A stretch of DNA of 64,000 bases from Planomonospora sp. ID82291 (GTDB lineage: Bacteria; Actinomycetota; Actinomycetes; Streptosporangiales; Streptosporangiaceae): contig NZ_JABTEX010000002.1 in the NCBI RefSeq assembly GCF_015711645.1, positions 620,001 through 684,000 of the forward strand. The letters run 5' to 3'. The notes below the pieces were generated by a model. It searched no databases, was not told the DNA's origin, and worked only from the letters and a program-made list of their open reading frames with translations. The position numbers were made by a program, and so were the translations under genes. Within the stretch, counting starts at the first letter, position 1. The number at the start of each line of letters is the position of its first letter. Below are positions 54,342-63,983 of the stretch, piece after piece.

Positions 54342-56924
54342 GTGAGAGCTATCCGCAGGTTCACCGTCCGCACCGTCCTGCCTCCGGAGCTGGCCGCCCT
54401 CGGCGAGCTCGTGCACAACCTCCGCTGGTCCTGGCATCCCGAGACACTCGATCTTTTCGCCGAGGTGGATCCGGACACCTGGGAGAGGGTGGGCCACGAC
54501 CCCGTGGCCCTGCTGGGCGCCGTCGAGCCCGAGCGCCTGCGCGAGCTGGCCGCCGACCGCCGCTTCCTGCGGCGGCTCGCCGACGCGGCCGACGACCTCC
54601 GCGAGTACATGACCGCCCCGCGCTGGTACCAGTCGCTGCCGGAGGCCGCGCGGGCCATCGCCTACTTCTCCCCCGAGTACGGCATCGCCGCCGCCCTGCC
54701 GCAGTACTCCGGTGGCCTGGGCATCCTGGCCGGAGACCACCTCAAGGCGGCCAGCGACCTCGGGGTGCCGATCCTCGCGGTCGGCCTGCTGTACCGGCAC
54801 GGCTACTTCACCCAGTCCCTCTCGCCCGAGGGCTGGCAGCTGGAGCACTACCCGTCGCTCGACCCGGGCGGGCTGCCGCTGACCCTCCTGAAGGAGGCCG
54901 ACGGCTCCCCGGTCCGGATCCGGATCGGCCTGCCCGAGCACCGCACCCTCCACTCCCAGGTCTGGGTGGCCCAGGTGGGCCGGGTCCCGCTGCTGCTGCT
55001 CGACTCCGACGTGGCCGAGAACGACAACGCCGAGCGCGACGTGACCGACCGCCTGTACGGCGGGGGCACCGACCACCGCCTGAAGCAGGAGCTGCTGCTG
55101 GGCATCGGCGGCGTCCGGGCGATCCGCGCCTACTGCCGGATCGGCGGCCACCCCGAGCCGGAGGTCTTCCACACCAACGAGGGCCACGCCGGCTTCCTCG
55201 GCCTGGAGCGCATCCGCGAGCTCACCGAGGCCCGGCTCTCCTTCGAGGAGGCCCTGGAGGCGGTCCGGGCCGGGACCGTCTTCACCACGCACACCCCCGT
55301 GCCCGCGGGCATCGACCGCTTCCCGACCGAGCTGATCGGCCGGCAGTTCGGCGGCGACAACGCCTGGCCCACCGTCCCGGTGGACCGCATCCTCGCGCTC
55401 GGCGCCGAGGAGGAGCCCGGCAAGTTCAACATGGCGGCGATGGGCATGCGCCTGGCCCAGCGGGTCAACGGCGTCTCGCAGCTGCACGGCGAGGTCAGCC
55501 GGGAGATGTTCCAGGGGCTGTGGCCGGGCTTCGACGTCGACGAGGTACCGATCGGGTCGATCACCAACGGCGTGCACGCGCCCACCTGGGTCGGCCGGGA
55601 GATCATGGAGCTGGCCGGGCGGGAGCTGCCCTCGCTGGTGGACCGCGCCCAGGGCTGGGAGGGCGTGAACAAGATCTCCGACGAGGACATCTGGAGCATC
55701 CGCGGGCGGATGCGCGAGCGCCTGGTCGAGGCGGCCCGCGTCCGGCTCCGCCGCTCCTGGATCGCCCGCGGCGCCTCCCCGGCCGAGCTCGGCTGGATCG
55801 ACGAGGCCCTCGACCCCGAGGTGCTGACGATCGGCTTCGCCCGCCGCGTGCCCTCCTACAAGCGGCTCACGCTGATGCTCTCCGACCCGGCGCGCCTGCG
55901 CGAGCTGCTGCTCCACCCCGAGCGGCCGGTCCAGATCGTGATCGCCGGCAAGGCCCACCCGGCCGACGAGGGGGGCAAGAAGCTCATCCAGCAGGTCGTG
56001 AAGTTCGCCGACACCGAGGACGTCCGCCACCGCATCGTCTTCCTGCCCGACTACGACATGGCCCTCGGCCAGCTCCTGGTCCAGGGCTGCGACGTGTGGA
56101 TGAACAACCCGCTCCGCCCGCTGGAGGCCTGCGGGACCAGCGGGATGAAGGCCGCGCTGAACGGCGGGCTCAACCTGTCGATCCGCGACGGCTGGTGGGA
56201 CGAGTGGTACGACGGCACCAACGGCTGGGCCATCCCCACCGCCGACGGCGTCACCGACCCCGACCGCCGCGACGAGCTGGAGGCCGGCGCGCTGTACGAC
56301 CTGATCGAGCACGAGGTGGCCGACCGGTTCTACGACCGCCCCGTCGACGGACTGCCCCGCCGCTGGCTGGAGATGGTCCGCCACACCCTGACCTCCCTCG
56401 GCCCGAAGGTCCTGGCCGGGCGCATGCTGCGCGACTACGTCGTCGGCCTCTACAGCCCGGCGGCGCAGGCCGCGCGCGCCCTGTCGGACGGCGGGCACGA
56501 CCGGGCCAAGGACTTCGCCTCCTGGAAGCTGCGGGTCGGCCGGGCCTGGCCCGGCGTGCGGGTCGAGCACGTCGAGGCGTCCGGGCTGGGGGACACGCCA
56601 GAGGTCGGCGCCTCCCTGGAGCTGCGGGCCACGATCGCCCTCGGTGAGCTCGGCCCCGGCGACATCGAGGTCCAGGTCGCCTACGGCCGGGTGGGACTCC
56701 ACGACGAGCTGGTGGACCCCGACTACGCGTCGCTGACCGCCGACTCCCGGAGCGACGACGGCAGGGCCGTGTTCAACGGCGCGATCCCGCTGCAGCGCAC
56801 CGGGGCCTTCGGCTACACCGTCCGGGTCGTCCCGTCCCACCCGCTGATGGCCGCCCCCGCCGAGCTGGGCCTGGTCGCCGTCCCGCAGGAGCCCGAGGGC
56901 ATGACCAACGGCACCCTGCGCTGA
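54342..56924 (+). CDS. glgP: Alpha-glucan phosphorylase (GT35)
   Basis: 860-aa phosphorylase releasing glucose-1-phosphate from alpha-1,4-glucans. It has the N-terminal DUF3417-type region of the actinobacterial form (ELAALGELVHNLRWSWHPET), then YFSPEYGIAAALPQYSGGLGILAGDHLKAASDLG, VFHTNEGHAGFL, and the PLP-lysine segment EACGTSGMKAALNGG with Lys603. GTG 54342 fits the conserved start; no SD is close. Divergent from the glgE operon and likely counter-regulated with it. Confidence 0.94.
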   Translation: MRAIRRFTVRTVLPPELAALGELVHNLRWSWHPETLDLFAEVDPDTWERVGHDPVALLGAVEPERLRELAADRRFLRRLADAADDLREYMTAPRWYQSLPEAARAIAYFSPEYGIAAALPQYSGGLGILAGDHLKAASDLGVPILAVGLLYRHGYFTQSLSPEGWQLEHYPSLDPGGLPLTLLKEADGSPVRIRIGLPEHRTLHSQVWVAQVGRVPLLLLDSDVAENDNAERDVTDRLYGGGTDHRLKQELLLGIGGVRAIRAYCRIGGHPEPEVFHTNEGHAGFLGLERIRELTEARLSFEEALEAVRAGTVFTTHTPVPAGIDRFPTELIGRQFGGDNAWPTVPVDRILALGAEEEPGKFNMAAMGMRLAQRVNGVSQLHGEVSREMFQGLWPGFDVDEVPIGSITNGVHAPTWVGREIMELAGRELPSLVDRAQGWEGVNKISDEDIWSIRGRMRERLVEAARVRLRRSWIARGASPAELGWIDEALDPEVLTIGFARRVPSYKRLTLMLSDPARLRELLLHPERPVQIVIAGKAHPADEGGKKLIQQVVKFADTEDVRHRIVFLPDYDMALGQLLVQGCDVWMNNPLRPLEACGTSGMKAALNGGLNLSIRDGWWDEWYDGTNGWAIPTADGVTDPDRRDELEAGALYDLIEHEVADRFYDRPVDGLPRRWLEMVRHTLTSLGPKVLAGRMLRDYVVGLYSPAAQAARALSDGGHDRAKDFASWKLRVGRAWPGVRVEHVEASGLGDTPEVGASLELRATIALGELGPGDIEVQVAYGRVGLHDELVDPDYASLTADSRSDDGRAVFNGAIPLQRTGAFGYTVRVVPSHPLMAAPAELGLVAVPQEPEGMTNGTLR

Positions 56925-56933
56925 CACCGCAGA

Positions 56934-56964
56934 CCGGCCGGGAGAGCGCTCCTCTCCCGGCCGG
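56934..56964. terminator. Terminator hairpin after glgP
   Basis: ccggccgggagag (56934-56946) pairs perfectly with ctctcccggccgg (56952-56964) over a 5-nt loop, just before the convergent gene ends. Confidence 0.75.
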
Positions 56965-56979
56965 CACCGCTCTTGGGGC

Positions 56980-57453
56980 TCATCCGGATGCCCCTGGCGG
57001 GGGAACCGGCCCGAAGTCGCCCTCGGGCTCACGGGTGACCAGCGCGAGCAGCGCCGGATCGGCGTGGACTTCCGCGGTGTGGCGCCACTGGGTCAGCAGC
57101 ACCGCGATGGGGGCGAGGTTGTCGAGTGAAGCCGCTCCACGGGCCACTGCCACCAACTCGTGAAGGAATGTCTCGGCGTCGTCGTCGGGCAGGAATGACA
57201 CCCAGGGCAGCGCTTCGCGCAGTGCCGCCCTCAACAGGGCCGGATCACCCACGCGCACCAGGCCGGCCAGCAGACCGGCGGTGAAGTCGACCACTGCCCC
57301 GTCATGCTCGAGCTGGTCGATCCGCATCAGCGCGAGATCACCCGCATCGCGCCGCCGTAACCGCAGGGCGCGGACCGTGCGCAACCGATCGGTCGTGGCG
57401 GCGGGCCGGTGCAGCAACTCGCTGAACGGCACTTCTTCATAGGCGGCGCTCAT
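56980..57453 (-). CDS. Antitoxin-like (prevent-host-death-type) protein
   Basis: 157 aa. YEEVPFSELLHRPAATTDRL and RALRLRRRDAGDLALMR resemble a group of actinobacterial proteins annotated as Phd-like antitoxins; the C-terminal two thirds is helical (REALPWVSFLPDDDAETFLHELV, LTQWRHTAEVHADPALLALV). ATG 57453 is preferred, with an in-frame ATG at 57480; neither has a clear SD. No toxin gene is adjacent, so it is either orphan or not an antitoxin. Confidence 0.6.
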   Translation of the reverse strand: MSAAYEEVPFSELLHRPAATTDRLRTVRALRLRRRDAGDLALMRIDQLEHDGAVVDFTAGLLAGLVRVGDPALLRAALREALPWVSFLPDDDAETFLHELVAVARGAASLDNLAPIAVLLTQWRHTAEVHADPALLALVTREPEGDFGPVPPPGASG

Positions 57454-57590
57454 GACATCCACACTACTTCGGATGTCCATGGTCGAGGAGCCCGGTGGCG
57501 GAATCGGCGTGGCGTAGGTCTCTTCGCCGGGAGAGCGAGAATCGCAGCCAGTCCTCGGAACGGCGGGCGGAGAGGTTGTGAAGTGTCCCG

Positions 57591-58283
57591 TCAGCGGCCG
57601 TAGGTGAAGAAGAGGTGGATCGCGGCGTCCCGGATCAGCAGGATGCCGATGATCGCCACACTCCAGCTGACGGCCGACGCCGCGTGCCTGGCCAGCCAGG
57701 CCCGCAGCCGCTCCAGCTTCGGCTCCAGCCACCTCCGGGCGAGGACGCGGAGGGCGAGCAGCGCCAGCGAAGGCGTGATCATGATGAGGACGTAGACCGC
57801 GAGCAGCGGCAGCCACTGCCCGGCGGGCAGTTCGGAGGCCGTCATGATGCCGACCGCGGCGAGGTAGGGGACCATCGTCGCGACCTCCAGCAGCCCGGCG
57901 GTCAGCCCCAGCAGCACCATGGCTCGCGGACCGCCGGGCTTCGGCTCGAACCGGTGCTCGGGCCTGCCCCGTTTCCTGCGCCACTTGGGGTCGAGGCGGT
58001 AGCTCAGCGCGACCAGCCCCACGCCGACCGCGAGCCGGATCCAGTGGGCCGGCCGACTGCGCAGCGCTTCGCCGAAGTTCTCCAGCGCCGCGGACAGCCC
58101 CAGCATGAGGGCGACGCCCACGAGGAAGTAGAAGGCGGCGACGGTCCCGAGATAGACCAGCAGGCGCGGCGACCGGGACCGGTCGAACGCCAGCAGCAGG
58201 TAGACCGGGATGCCGAGAGTGCCGAAACTCGTGCTATCGATGATCGCCAGAGCGGCGAGAGCGAGCAGCAGGCCTGTCGTCAC
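57591..58283 (-). CDS. GAP family (Sap, LysE-like) membrane protein
   Basis: 230-aa integral membrane protein with about six helices (LLLALAALAIIDSTSFGTLGIPVYLLL, VYLGTVAAFYFLVGVALMLGL, a central DPKWRRKRGRPEHRF cytoplasmic loop, AMVLLGLTAGLLEVATMVPYLAAVGIM, and a C-terminal helix after a basic stretch). This pattern fits the GAP/Sap family, one member of which assists sulfolipid export in mycobacteria. GTG 58283 with GGGAAG upstream. Substrate unknown. Confidence 0.75.
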   Translation of the reverse strand: MTTGLLLALAALAIIDSTSFGTLGIPVYLLLAFDRSRSPRLLVYLGTVAAFYFLVGVALMLGLSAALENFGEALRSRPAHWIRLAVGVGLVALSYRLDPKWRRKRGRPEHRFEPKPGGPRAMVLLGLTAGLLEVATMVPYLAAVGIMTASELPAGQWLPLLAVYVLIMITPSLALLALRVLARRWLEPKLERLRAWLARHAASAVSWSVAIIGILLIRDAAIHLFFTYGR

Positions 58284-58446
58284 GCGGTGATCTTCCCTTG
58301 GGGAAGGCGGGACGCGCCTCCTCCGGGAGGAGGATCCGAGATGCGCTCTCCCCGGTCCGTCCGGACAGGACATCGGAGGCGGACGGGATTCGGAAGGTCG
58401 TGGAGGTGCCGCGGGCCGGGGTCCCCGGCGGGGGGCTCCGGTGGGC

Positions 58447-58839
58447 TCAGTCGCTCTCGGGTCCGGAGGGCCGGTCGGGGCGGCCCTCCCGCACCGTGCG
58501 GCCCTCCCGCTCGATCTCCCGGTTGAGGAAGAAGTTCAGCGCGGTCCGGATGGCGGCGATCGCCGCGAGCTGCCCGATCTGGGGGAAGCTCGGCGCGATG
58601 GCCGTGCGGAGCACGTCCCCGGCCAGCTGGAACTCCAGGCCCAGCGCGAGGAACCGGCCCAGGAACAGGCGGACGGCGACGAAGTCGTCGTGGCCGCGGC
58701 GCCGTACGGTGACCGCCAGGAACCGCACGAAGGCCACGGCCGCGCCGACGAAGATGACGATCGCACCCGCGGCCTCGACGAAGCGGACGAGCAGGTCGAC
58801 GGCCTCGCGGAGGAACGCCTCGGGGAAGAGCTCCGGCAT
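58447..58839 (-). CDS. DUF1622 family membrane protein
   Basis: 130 aa. Three hydrophobic segments (AAGAIVIFVGAAVAFVRFLAV, FLGRFLALGLEFQLAGDVLRTAI, QLAAIAAIRTALNFFLNREIE) match DUF1622 proteins of unknown role. A charged, Arg/Pro-rich tail (REGRPDRPSGPESD) follows. ATG 58839 has GGAGG very close upstream. The frame is open far upstream, but that is an antisense artefact of the next gene. Confidence 0.8.
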   Translation of the reverse strand: MPELFPEAFLREAVDLLVRFVEAAGAIVIFVGAAVAFVRFLAVTVRRRGHDDFVAVRLFLGRFLALGLEFQLAGDVLRTAIAPSFPQIGQLAAIAAIRTALNFFLNREIEREGRTVREGRPDRPSGPESD

Positions 58840-58947
58840 GCCTCCGCCGGTACCCGGGAACGGCGGCGACAAGCGGATCCCGGGGCGTTCCGGATCCGGG
58901 GCCGCCCGCCTCTGGGCGGACGCGCGATCGTCGTGGAGACTGGGGGC

Positions 58948-60390
58948 ATGGCGGTTGAACGCGTTCAAAGGATGGCGGTCGCCGGCCGGACGCTCGGCAC
59001 CGGCCTCCTGGGCGGCGCCGCGGCGGGAGCGGCCTCGGCGGTGCTCCTCATCGTCGCGCTCGCCCTCGCCGGGGGCGGGAACGCCGAGGACGCCGGCGAC
59101 TGGTTGACGGGCATCCTGCTCGTGATCCCCGCGTCGGTCAACGCGGGGGCGGTCGGCGCCCTGATCGGGCTGGTCGCGGGGTTCGCCGTCGCCGTGCCCG
59201 CCGCGGCGGTGATGGCGCTCGCGGCCCCCCGGCTGAGGGCGCGGCCGGCGCGGGCGCGGGCGGTGTGCGCGGCGGCGGTCCTGGCCGCCGCGGTCGGGCT
59301 GGAGGCCGCCGTCCTGATGGCGACCGGGGGTGGGGTGACCGACTCCCCGTGGACCGATGTCATGATCGTCTCGCCCGCCCTGGTGGCGGCGGGCGTCGTG
59401 GGATGGAGGAGAGGGCCGGCGCTGGTCGCCGGGCCGGTCGGCCGAGGGGAAGGCGGGAGTCCTGTGGCAGGAGCGGACGGAGGCGGGTACGGCGCGGCCG
59501 ATGCGGCGGGGGAGGGGCGGGGCGGGCCCGACCCGGTGACGAAGGCCGGGTACGTGCTGGAGTTCGAGGACGTCTTCGAGGGGGACCGGCTCGACGAGGG
59601 CCGCTGGGTGCCGTACTACCTGCCGCAGTGGAACGGGCGCGCCGCCTCCGCGGCCCGGTACGCGGTCGGCGGCGGACGCCTGGACCTGCTGATCGAGGAG
59701 GACCAGCCGCCCTGGTACCCCGAGCGGGAAGGGGGGCTGCGCGTCTCGTCCCTGCAGACCGGCGTCTTCGCCGGGCCGCTGGGCAGCGCCGTCGGGCAGC
59801 ACGGGCGCGGCTCCGGCATGGCGGTGCGCGAGGAGCAGGACGCCGTGCGGCTCTACACCCCGCGGTACGGCCTGGTCGAGATGCGGGCCAGGGCGATCGA
59901 CGACCCGCGCTCCATGGTGGCGCTGTGGATGATCGGCTACGAGGACCGGCCCGAGCGGTCGGCGGAGATCTGCGTCTGCGAGATCTTCGGCCGCGACGTC
60001 GGGGCGGACACCGCCAAGGTCGGGATGGGCCTGCACCCCTTCGGCGACCCGGAGATCACCGACGACTTCACGGTGGAGACCCTGGCCATCGACGCGCGGG
60101 AGTTCCACGTCTACGCCGCCGAGTGGACCCCCGACCGGGTCTCCTTCCTCGTCGACGGCCGGCACGTCAGGACCGTCCGCCAGTCGCCGCGCTACCCGAT
60201 GCAGCTCATGCTCAACATCTACGAGTTCCCGGAGGCGCCGGAGCGGGACACCCCGCCGGCGCCGGAGCATCCGTACCCCAAGCGGTTCACCGTCGACTAC
60301 GTCCGGGGCTACCGCCCGACGGCCAAGGCGGGGAGCCACGTCCGGAGCGGTCTTCCGGTGGCCGGGACGGAGCGGGCCGGGAACGGCTGA
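58948..60390 (+). CDS. Membrane domain fused to GH16-like domain with altered catalytic motif
   Basis: 480 aa. Residues 1 to about 150 hold four hydrophobic helices (AAAGAASAVLLIVALALAGG, VGALIGLVAGFAVAVPAAAVMALAA); a Gly-rich linker leads to a GH16-like jelly roll (YVLEFEDVFEGDRLDEGRWVPYYLPQW, GLVEMRARAIDDPRSMVALWMIG). The catalytic motif, normally ExDxxE, reads AEICVCEIFG: Glu340 and Glu345 are present but Asp is replaced by Cys342. GTG 59464 (MAGADGGG), with GGCGGGAG upstream, could give a separate soluble GH16-like product. Function unclear. Confidence 0.75.
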   Translation: MAVERVQRMAVAGRTLGTGLLGGAAAGAASAVLLIVALALAGGGNAEDAGDWLTGILLVIPASVNAGAVGALIGLVAGFAVAVPAAAVMALAAPRLRARPARARAVCAAAVLAAAVGLEAAVLMATGGGVTDSPWTDVMIVSPALVAAGVVGWRRGPALVAGPVGRGEGGSPVAGADGGGYGAADAAGEGRGGPDPVTKAGYVLEFEDVFEGDRLDEGRWVPYYLPQWNGRAASAARYAVGGGRLDLLIEEDQPPWYPEREGGLRVSSLQTGVFAGPLGSAVGQHGRGSGMAVREEQDAVRLYTPRYGLVEMRARAIDDPRSMVALWMIGYEDRPERSAEICVCEIFGRDVGADTAKVGMGLHPFGDPEITDDFTVETLAIDAREFHVYAAEWTPDRVSFLVDGRHVRTVRQSPRYPMQLMLNIYEFPEAPERDTPPAPEHPYPKRFTVDYVRGYRPTAKAGSHVRSGLPVAGTERAGNG

Positions 60391-60501
60391 AGGGCCGTGC
60401 CGTTCCGGTTGTAACGCCCTGAAGTGCGCTTTCGTTGTTCCTTTCGGGATGAAAGGGGAATGGCTCAGGAGCCGGGAACCTTCCACATCGCGGAGACAAC
60501 A

Positions 60502-62622
60502 GTGAACGCATGGACGTTCGAGGGCCAGCCGGGAGCACTGGGCGGCACCACGGTGACCCTGGTCGAGGGCGGCTCCTTCTGCGTGTCCACCTGCAACGGC
60601 GACATCACCCCGGGCGGCGCCCAGGGGCTGTACCACGCCGACACCCGCCTGGTGTCGCGCCTGGAGCTGAAGGTGGACGAGGCGCCGATCGAGTCGCTCC
60701 GGACGATCAACCCCGAGCCGTACCACGCGATCTTCCTCGGCCGGACCGGCCCCCGGCCGGGCCAGGCGGAGAGCACCATGCTGGTGATCAGGGACCGCTA
60801 CGTCGGCGGGGGCCTCCGCGAGGACCTGACCCTGCGCAACATGTCCGACGAGGCGGCCGGGTGCACGATCACCCTGAACGTCGGATCCGACCTGGCCGAC
60901 CTGTTCGAGGTGAAGGCCGGGCGGATCCTGCACGTGACGGACGTGGAGATGTCGTCCGACATCTCGGGCCTGCTGGTCGTGTCCACCACCCGGGGGCGCG
61001 GGGCCAGGCTCCTGACGAACCCCCTGCCGGTCGTCGCCACGGGGCTGCTCAGCTTCCGGGCGGTGGTGCCCGCGCGCGGCGACTGGACCGTGGCCCTGCA
61101 GGTCAACCCGATCGTCGAGGGGGAGGAGGCGCACGCCTGGTTCTCCACCCACCACCCGGTGGAGCACGCCGAGCCCGCCCGGCGCCGCGCCGACTGGGAG
61201 CGGCTCGCGCCGGTCATCACGACCTCCAGCCGGGCCGTCGCCCAGGTCCTGTCCAAGTCGAGGGAGGACCTCGGCTCGCTCCGGCTCTTCGAGGAGGACA
61301 AGCCCGGCGAGCCGCCGTCGATCGCCGCGGGCGCGCCGTGGTTCATGACGCTGTTCGGCCGCGACTCGCTGCTGGCCTCGTGGATGGCGCTCCCGATGGA
61401 CCAGTCCCTGGCCCTGGGCACCCTGCGCAGGCTGGCCCGGATGCAGGGCCGGATGGAGGACCCGATCTCGGAGGAGGAGCCGGGCAAGATCCTGCACGAG
61501 ATCCGCTTCGGCGTGCAGGACGGCGTCTCGGCCCACGGCGGCCACGTCTACTTCGGCTCGGTCGACTCCACCCCGCTGTTCGTGATGCTCCTGGGCGAGC
61601 TGCGCCGGTGGGGCCTGTACGAGGAGGCGGTCGAGGAACTGCTGCCGAACGCCGACGCCGCCCTCGACTGGATCACCAGGTCGGCCGACCCGTTCCTGTA
61701 CTACCGGCGCAAGACCGACCACGGCCTGCTCAACCAGGGCTGGAAGGACTCCGTCGACGGCGTCAACTTCGCCGACGGCACGCTGGCCCGCCCGCCGATC
61801 GCGCTGGCCGAGGTCCAGGGCTACGTCTACGCCGCGTACATCGCGCGGGCGCACTTCGCCCGGGAGGCCGGCGACCTGGCGCTCCGGGAGGAGTGGATCG
61901 ACCGGGCGATGCGGCTGCGGGACGCCTTCGACGAGCACTTCTGGCTGCCGGACCAGGGGTACTACGCCATGGGCCTGGACCGGGCGGGCCGTCCCATCGA
62001 CGGCCTCGGCTCCAACATGGGGCACTGCCTGTGGACCGGCATCGTGAACGAGGAGCGGGCCGCCTCCGTCGCCGAGCACCTGCTCTCACCGGAGATGTTC
62101 ACCGGGTTCGGCGTCCGGACCCTGGCCTCCAGCATGGGCGCCTACAACCCGATGAGCTACCACAACGGCTCGGTCTGGCCGCACGACAGCGCCCTGGTCG
62201 CCGCGGGCCTGATGCGCTACGGCTTCGAGGAGGAGGCCCGGCAGGTCGCGTTCGGCCTGCTGGACGCGGCCAAGGCCTTCAACTGGCGGCTGCCGGAGCT
62301 GTACTGCGGGTTCGACCGGACCGAGTTCCCCGAGCCGGTGCCGTTCCCCACCTCCTGCTCCCCGCAGGCCTGGGCCTCGGCCGCCCCCATCCAGCTGATG
62401 CGCAGCCTGCTCCGCCTCGACCCGTGCGTGCCGCAGAACAAGGTGTGGATGTCGCCCGTCGGGCTGACCAGCATGAAGATCACCGGTCTGCAGCTCGCGG
62501 ATTCCCGGGTCACGATCGACGTCGACGGCGGCGAGGTCACGGTCACCGGGCTCCCGGAGCAGGTCACCGTGGTCGGCGCGCCGCGACCGCCGCTGACCGC
62601 CGTCCTGGAGGAGATCCACTGA
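60502..62622 (+). CDS. Amylo-alpha-1,6-glucosidase / glycogen debranching enzyme-like (GH133-type)
   Basis: About 706 aa. The N-terminal GDE-type domain (NAWTFEGQPGALGG, SFCVSTCNGDITPGGAQGLYHADTRLVSR) is followed by an (alpha/alpha)6 barrel with PWFMTLFGRDSLLASWMAL, LLNQGWKDSVDGVNF and AYNPMSYHNGSVWPHDSAL carrying the acidic residues. Likely hydrolyses alpha-1,6 branches or related glycans. GTG 60502 has GGAG at ideal distance; ATG 60460 in the same frame is also possible. Its presence near glgP fits glucan degradation. Followed by a GT4 gene. Confidence 0.85.
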   Translation: MNAWTFEGQPGALGGTTVTLVEGGSFCVSTCNGDITPGGAQGLYHADTRLVSRLELKVDEAPIESLRTINPEPYHAIFLGRTGPRPGQAESTMLVIRDRYVGGGLREDLTLRNMSDEAAGCTITLNVGSDLADLFEVKAGRILHVTDVEMSSDISGLLVVSTTRGRGARLLTNPLPVVATGLLSFRAVVPARGDWTVALQVNPIVEGEEAHAWFSTHHPVEHAEPARRRADWERLAPVITTSSRAVAQVLSKSREDLGSLRLFEEDKPGEPPSIAAGAPWFMTLFGRDSLLASWMALPMDQSLALGTLRRLARMQGRMEDPISEEEPGKILHEIRFGVQDGVSAHGGHVYFGSVDSTPLFVMLLGELRRWGLYEEAVEELLPNADAALDWITRSADPFLYYRRKTDHGLLNQGWKDSVDGVNFADGTLARPPIALAEVQGYVYAAYIARAHFAREAGDLALREEWIDRAMRLRDAFDEHFWLPDQGYYAMGLDRAGRPIDGLGSNMGHCLWTGIVNEERAASVAEHLLSPEMFTGFGVRTLASSMGAYNPMSYHNGSVWPHDSALVAAGLMRYGFEEEARQVAFGLLDAAKAFNWRLPELYCGFDRTEFPEPVPFPTSCSPQAWASAAPIQLMRSLLRLDPCVPQNKVWMSPVGLTSMKITGLQLADSRVTIDVDGGEVTVTGLPEQVTVVGAPRPPLTAVLEEIH

Positions 62623-62711
62623 TCCTCCCGGGCGGACGCCCTCTTCGATCTCTCCCCGATCAATGGTCCGGATGTCCTTGACAAGGCCGGTCGGCCGTAG
62701 GCGAGGTTGAG

Positions 62712-63827
62712 ATGGTTTCCGCAACGGGTCTCCCGGAACGGCGCGGCGCGCTGCGCATCGTGATGGTCGCGCCGCCCTGGTACGAGGTGCCGCCCCGCGG
62801 TTACGGGGGGATCGAGTCGGTGCTGGCCGAGCTGATCGCCGGGCTGTCCCGGCGCGGGCACGAGGTCACGCTGGTGGCGGCGGGCAGGCCGGGGACGTCC
62901 GCGCGGTTCCTGCGCACCTACGCCTCGCCCCCCTCCGGGCGGATCGGCCAGGCGCTGCCCGAGGTGCTGCACGCGGCCCGGGCGCACGACCTGCTCTCCG
63001 GGATCGACGCCGACGTCGTCCACGACCACTCGCTGGCCGGGCCGCTGACCGCCGCCGCACGCACCGCCCCGACCGTGGTCACCTGCCACCACGAGGTGGA
63101 CGGCGAGTTCGGCGAGTACTACCGGGCGCTCGGCGGTGAGGTCTCCATGGTCGGCATCTCCGCCGCCCAGCGACGGCTCGCCCCCGACCTGAACTGGGCG
63201 GGAGTGGTCCACAACGCCGTCGAGACCGGCTCGTTCCCCTTCCGCGAGCGGAAGGAGGACTGGGTGCTGTGGCTGGGCCGGTTCAACGAGGACAAGGGGG
63301 CGCACCTGGCCGTCGAGGCGGCCCGCGCGGCGGGGCGGCGGATCCTGCTCGCCGGGCGGATCACCGAGCCGGGGGAGCGGGAGTACTTCGACCGGGAGGT
63401 CGGCCCCCGGCTGGGACCCGACGCGGTGTACGTCGGCGAGGCCGACGCCGTCCGCAAGCGCGAGCTGCTGGCGGGCGCCCGCTGCCTGCTCTTCCCGATC
63501 CTCTGGGAGGAGCCGTTCGGGATGGTGATGATCGAGGCCATGGCCTGCGGCACCCCGGTGGTGGCCCTCGCCCGGGGGGCGGTACCGGAGGTGGTGGCCG
63601 ACGGCCTCACCGGATTCGTCCGCGACCGCCCGGAGGAACTCGCCGAGGCGGTGGAGGCGGCCGGCGGGATCGACCCGCGGGCCTGCCGGTCCCGGGTCAG
63701 GCGCCGCTTCGACGTCGCGGTGATGGCCGAGGGCTACGAGAGGGTCTACCGGGCGGCGGCGGCCGGACCCGACGGTCCCCCCGGCGTCGCCGACGGGACG
63801 GGGGAGGCGGCGTTATCCACGCGCTGA
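62712..63827 (+). CDS. Glycosyltransferase family 4 protein
   Basis: 371-aa GT-B glycosyltransferase. RIVMVAPPWYEVPPRGYGGIESVLAEL is the N-terminal acceptor-side start; the donor domain has VLWLGRFNEDKGAHLAVEAA and WEEPFGMVMIEAMACGTPV with the EX7E pair. ATG 62712 with GAGG upstream. It follows the debranching-enzyme-like gene by 89 bases on the same strand, and in this setting might add glucose or another sugar to an alpha-glucan or a compatible solute, but the substrate cannot be deduced. Confidence 0.88.
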   Translation: MVSATGLPERRGALRIVMVAPPWYEVPPRGYGGIESVLAELIAGLSRRGHEVTLVAAGRPGTSARFLRTYASPPSGRIGQALPEVLHAARAHDLLSGIDADVVHDHSLAGPLTAAARTAPTVVTCHHEVDGEFGEYYRALGGEVSMVGISAAQRRLAPDLNWAGVVHNAVETGSFPFRERKEDWVLWLGRFNEDKGAHLAVEAARAAGRRILLAGRITEPGEREYFDREVGPRLGPDAVYVGEADAVRKRELLAGARCLLFPILWEEPFGMVMIEAMACGTPVVALARGAVPEVVADGLTGFVRDRPEELAEAVEAAGGIDPRACRSRVRRRFDVAVMAEGYERVYRAAAAGPDGPPGVADGTGEAALSTR

Positions 63828-63829
63828 CG

Positions 63830-63920
63830 CCTCCCGTCCGCTCCCGCCGTACGCCGTCCGTTCCCGCCGTACGGCCTCCGCCCGCTCCCGCCGTACGGCC
63901 CCGCCGGATCGGGAGCGGGC
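63830..63920. repeat. Degenerate tandem repeats downstream of the glycosyltransferase
   Basis: Three or four imperfect about 20-bp copies of tcccgccgtacggcc, followed by gatcgggagcgggcggg, which can pair with the cccgctcccg word of the last copy. Probably the terminator region. Confidence 0.6.
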
Positions 63921-63983
63921 GGGCGCGGCTCTATGGTGGGGGGCGACACGGTGGGACGACGGCGTTTCCATGGAGGGACGGCG

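Noticed and set aside
58955-58968. TTGAACGCGTTCAA fits the KstR consensus
   Set aside because: It lies inside the first codons of the membrane-GH16 gene, not in a promoter of a lipid-related gene, so it is more likely chance.
58447-62079. Very long minus-strand open frame over the GH16-like and debranching genes
   Set aside because: Only its last 131 codons (58447-58839) form a credible protein; the remainder is antisense to well-supported genes.
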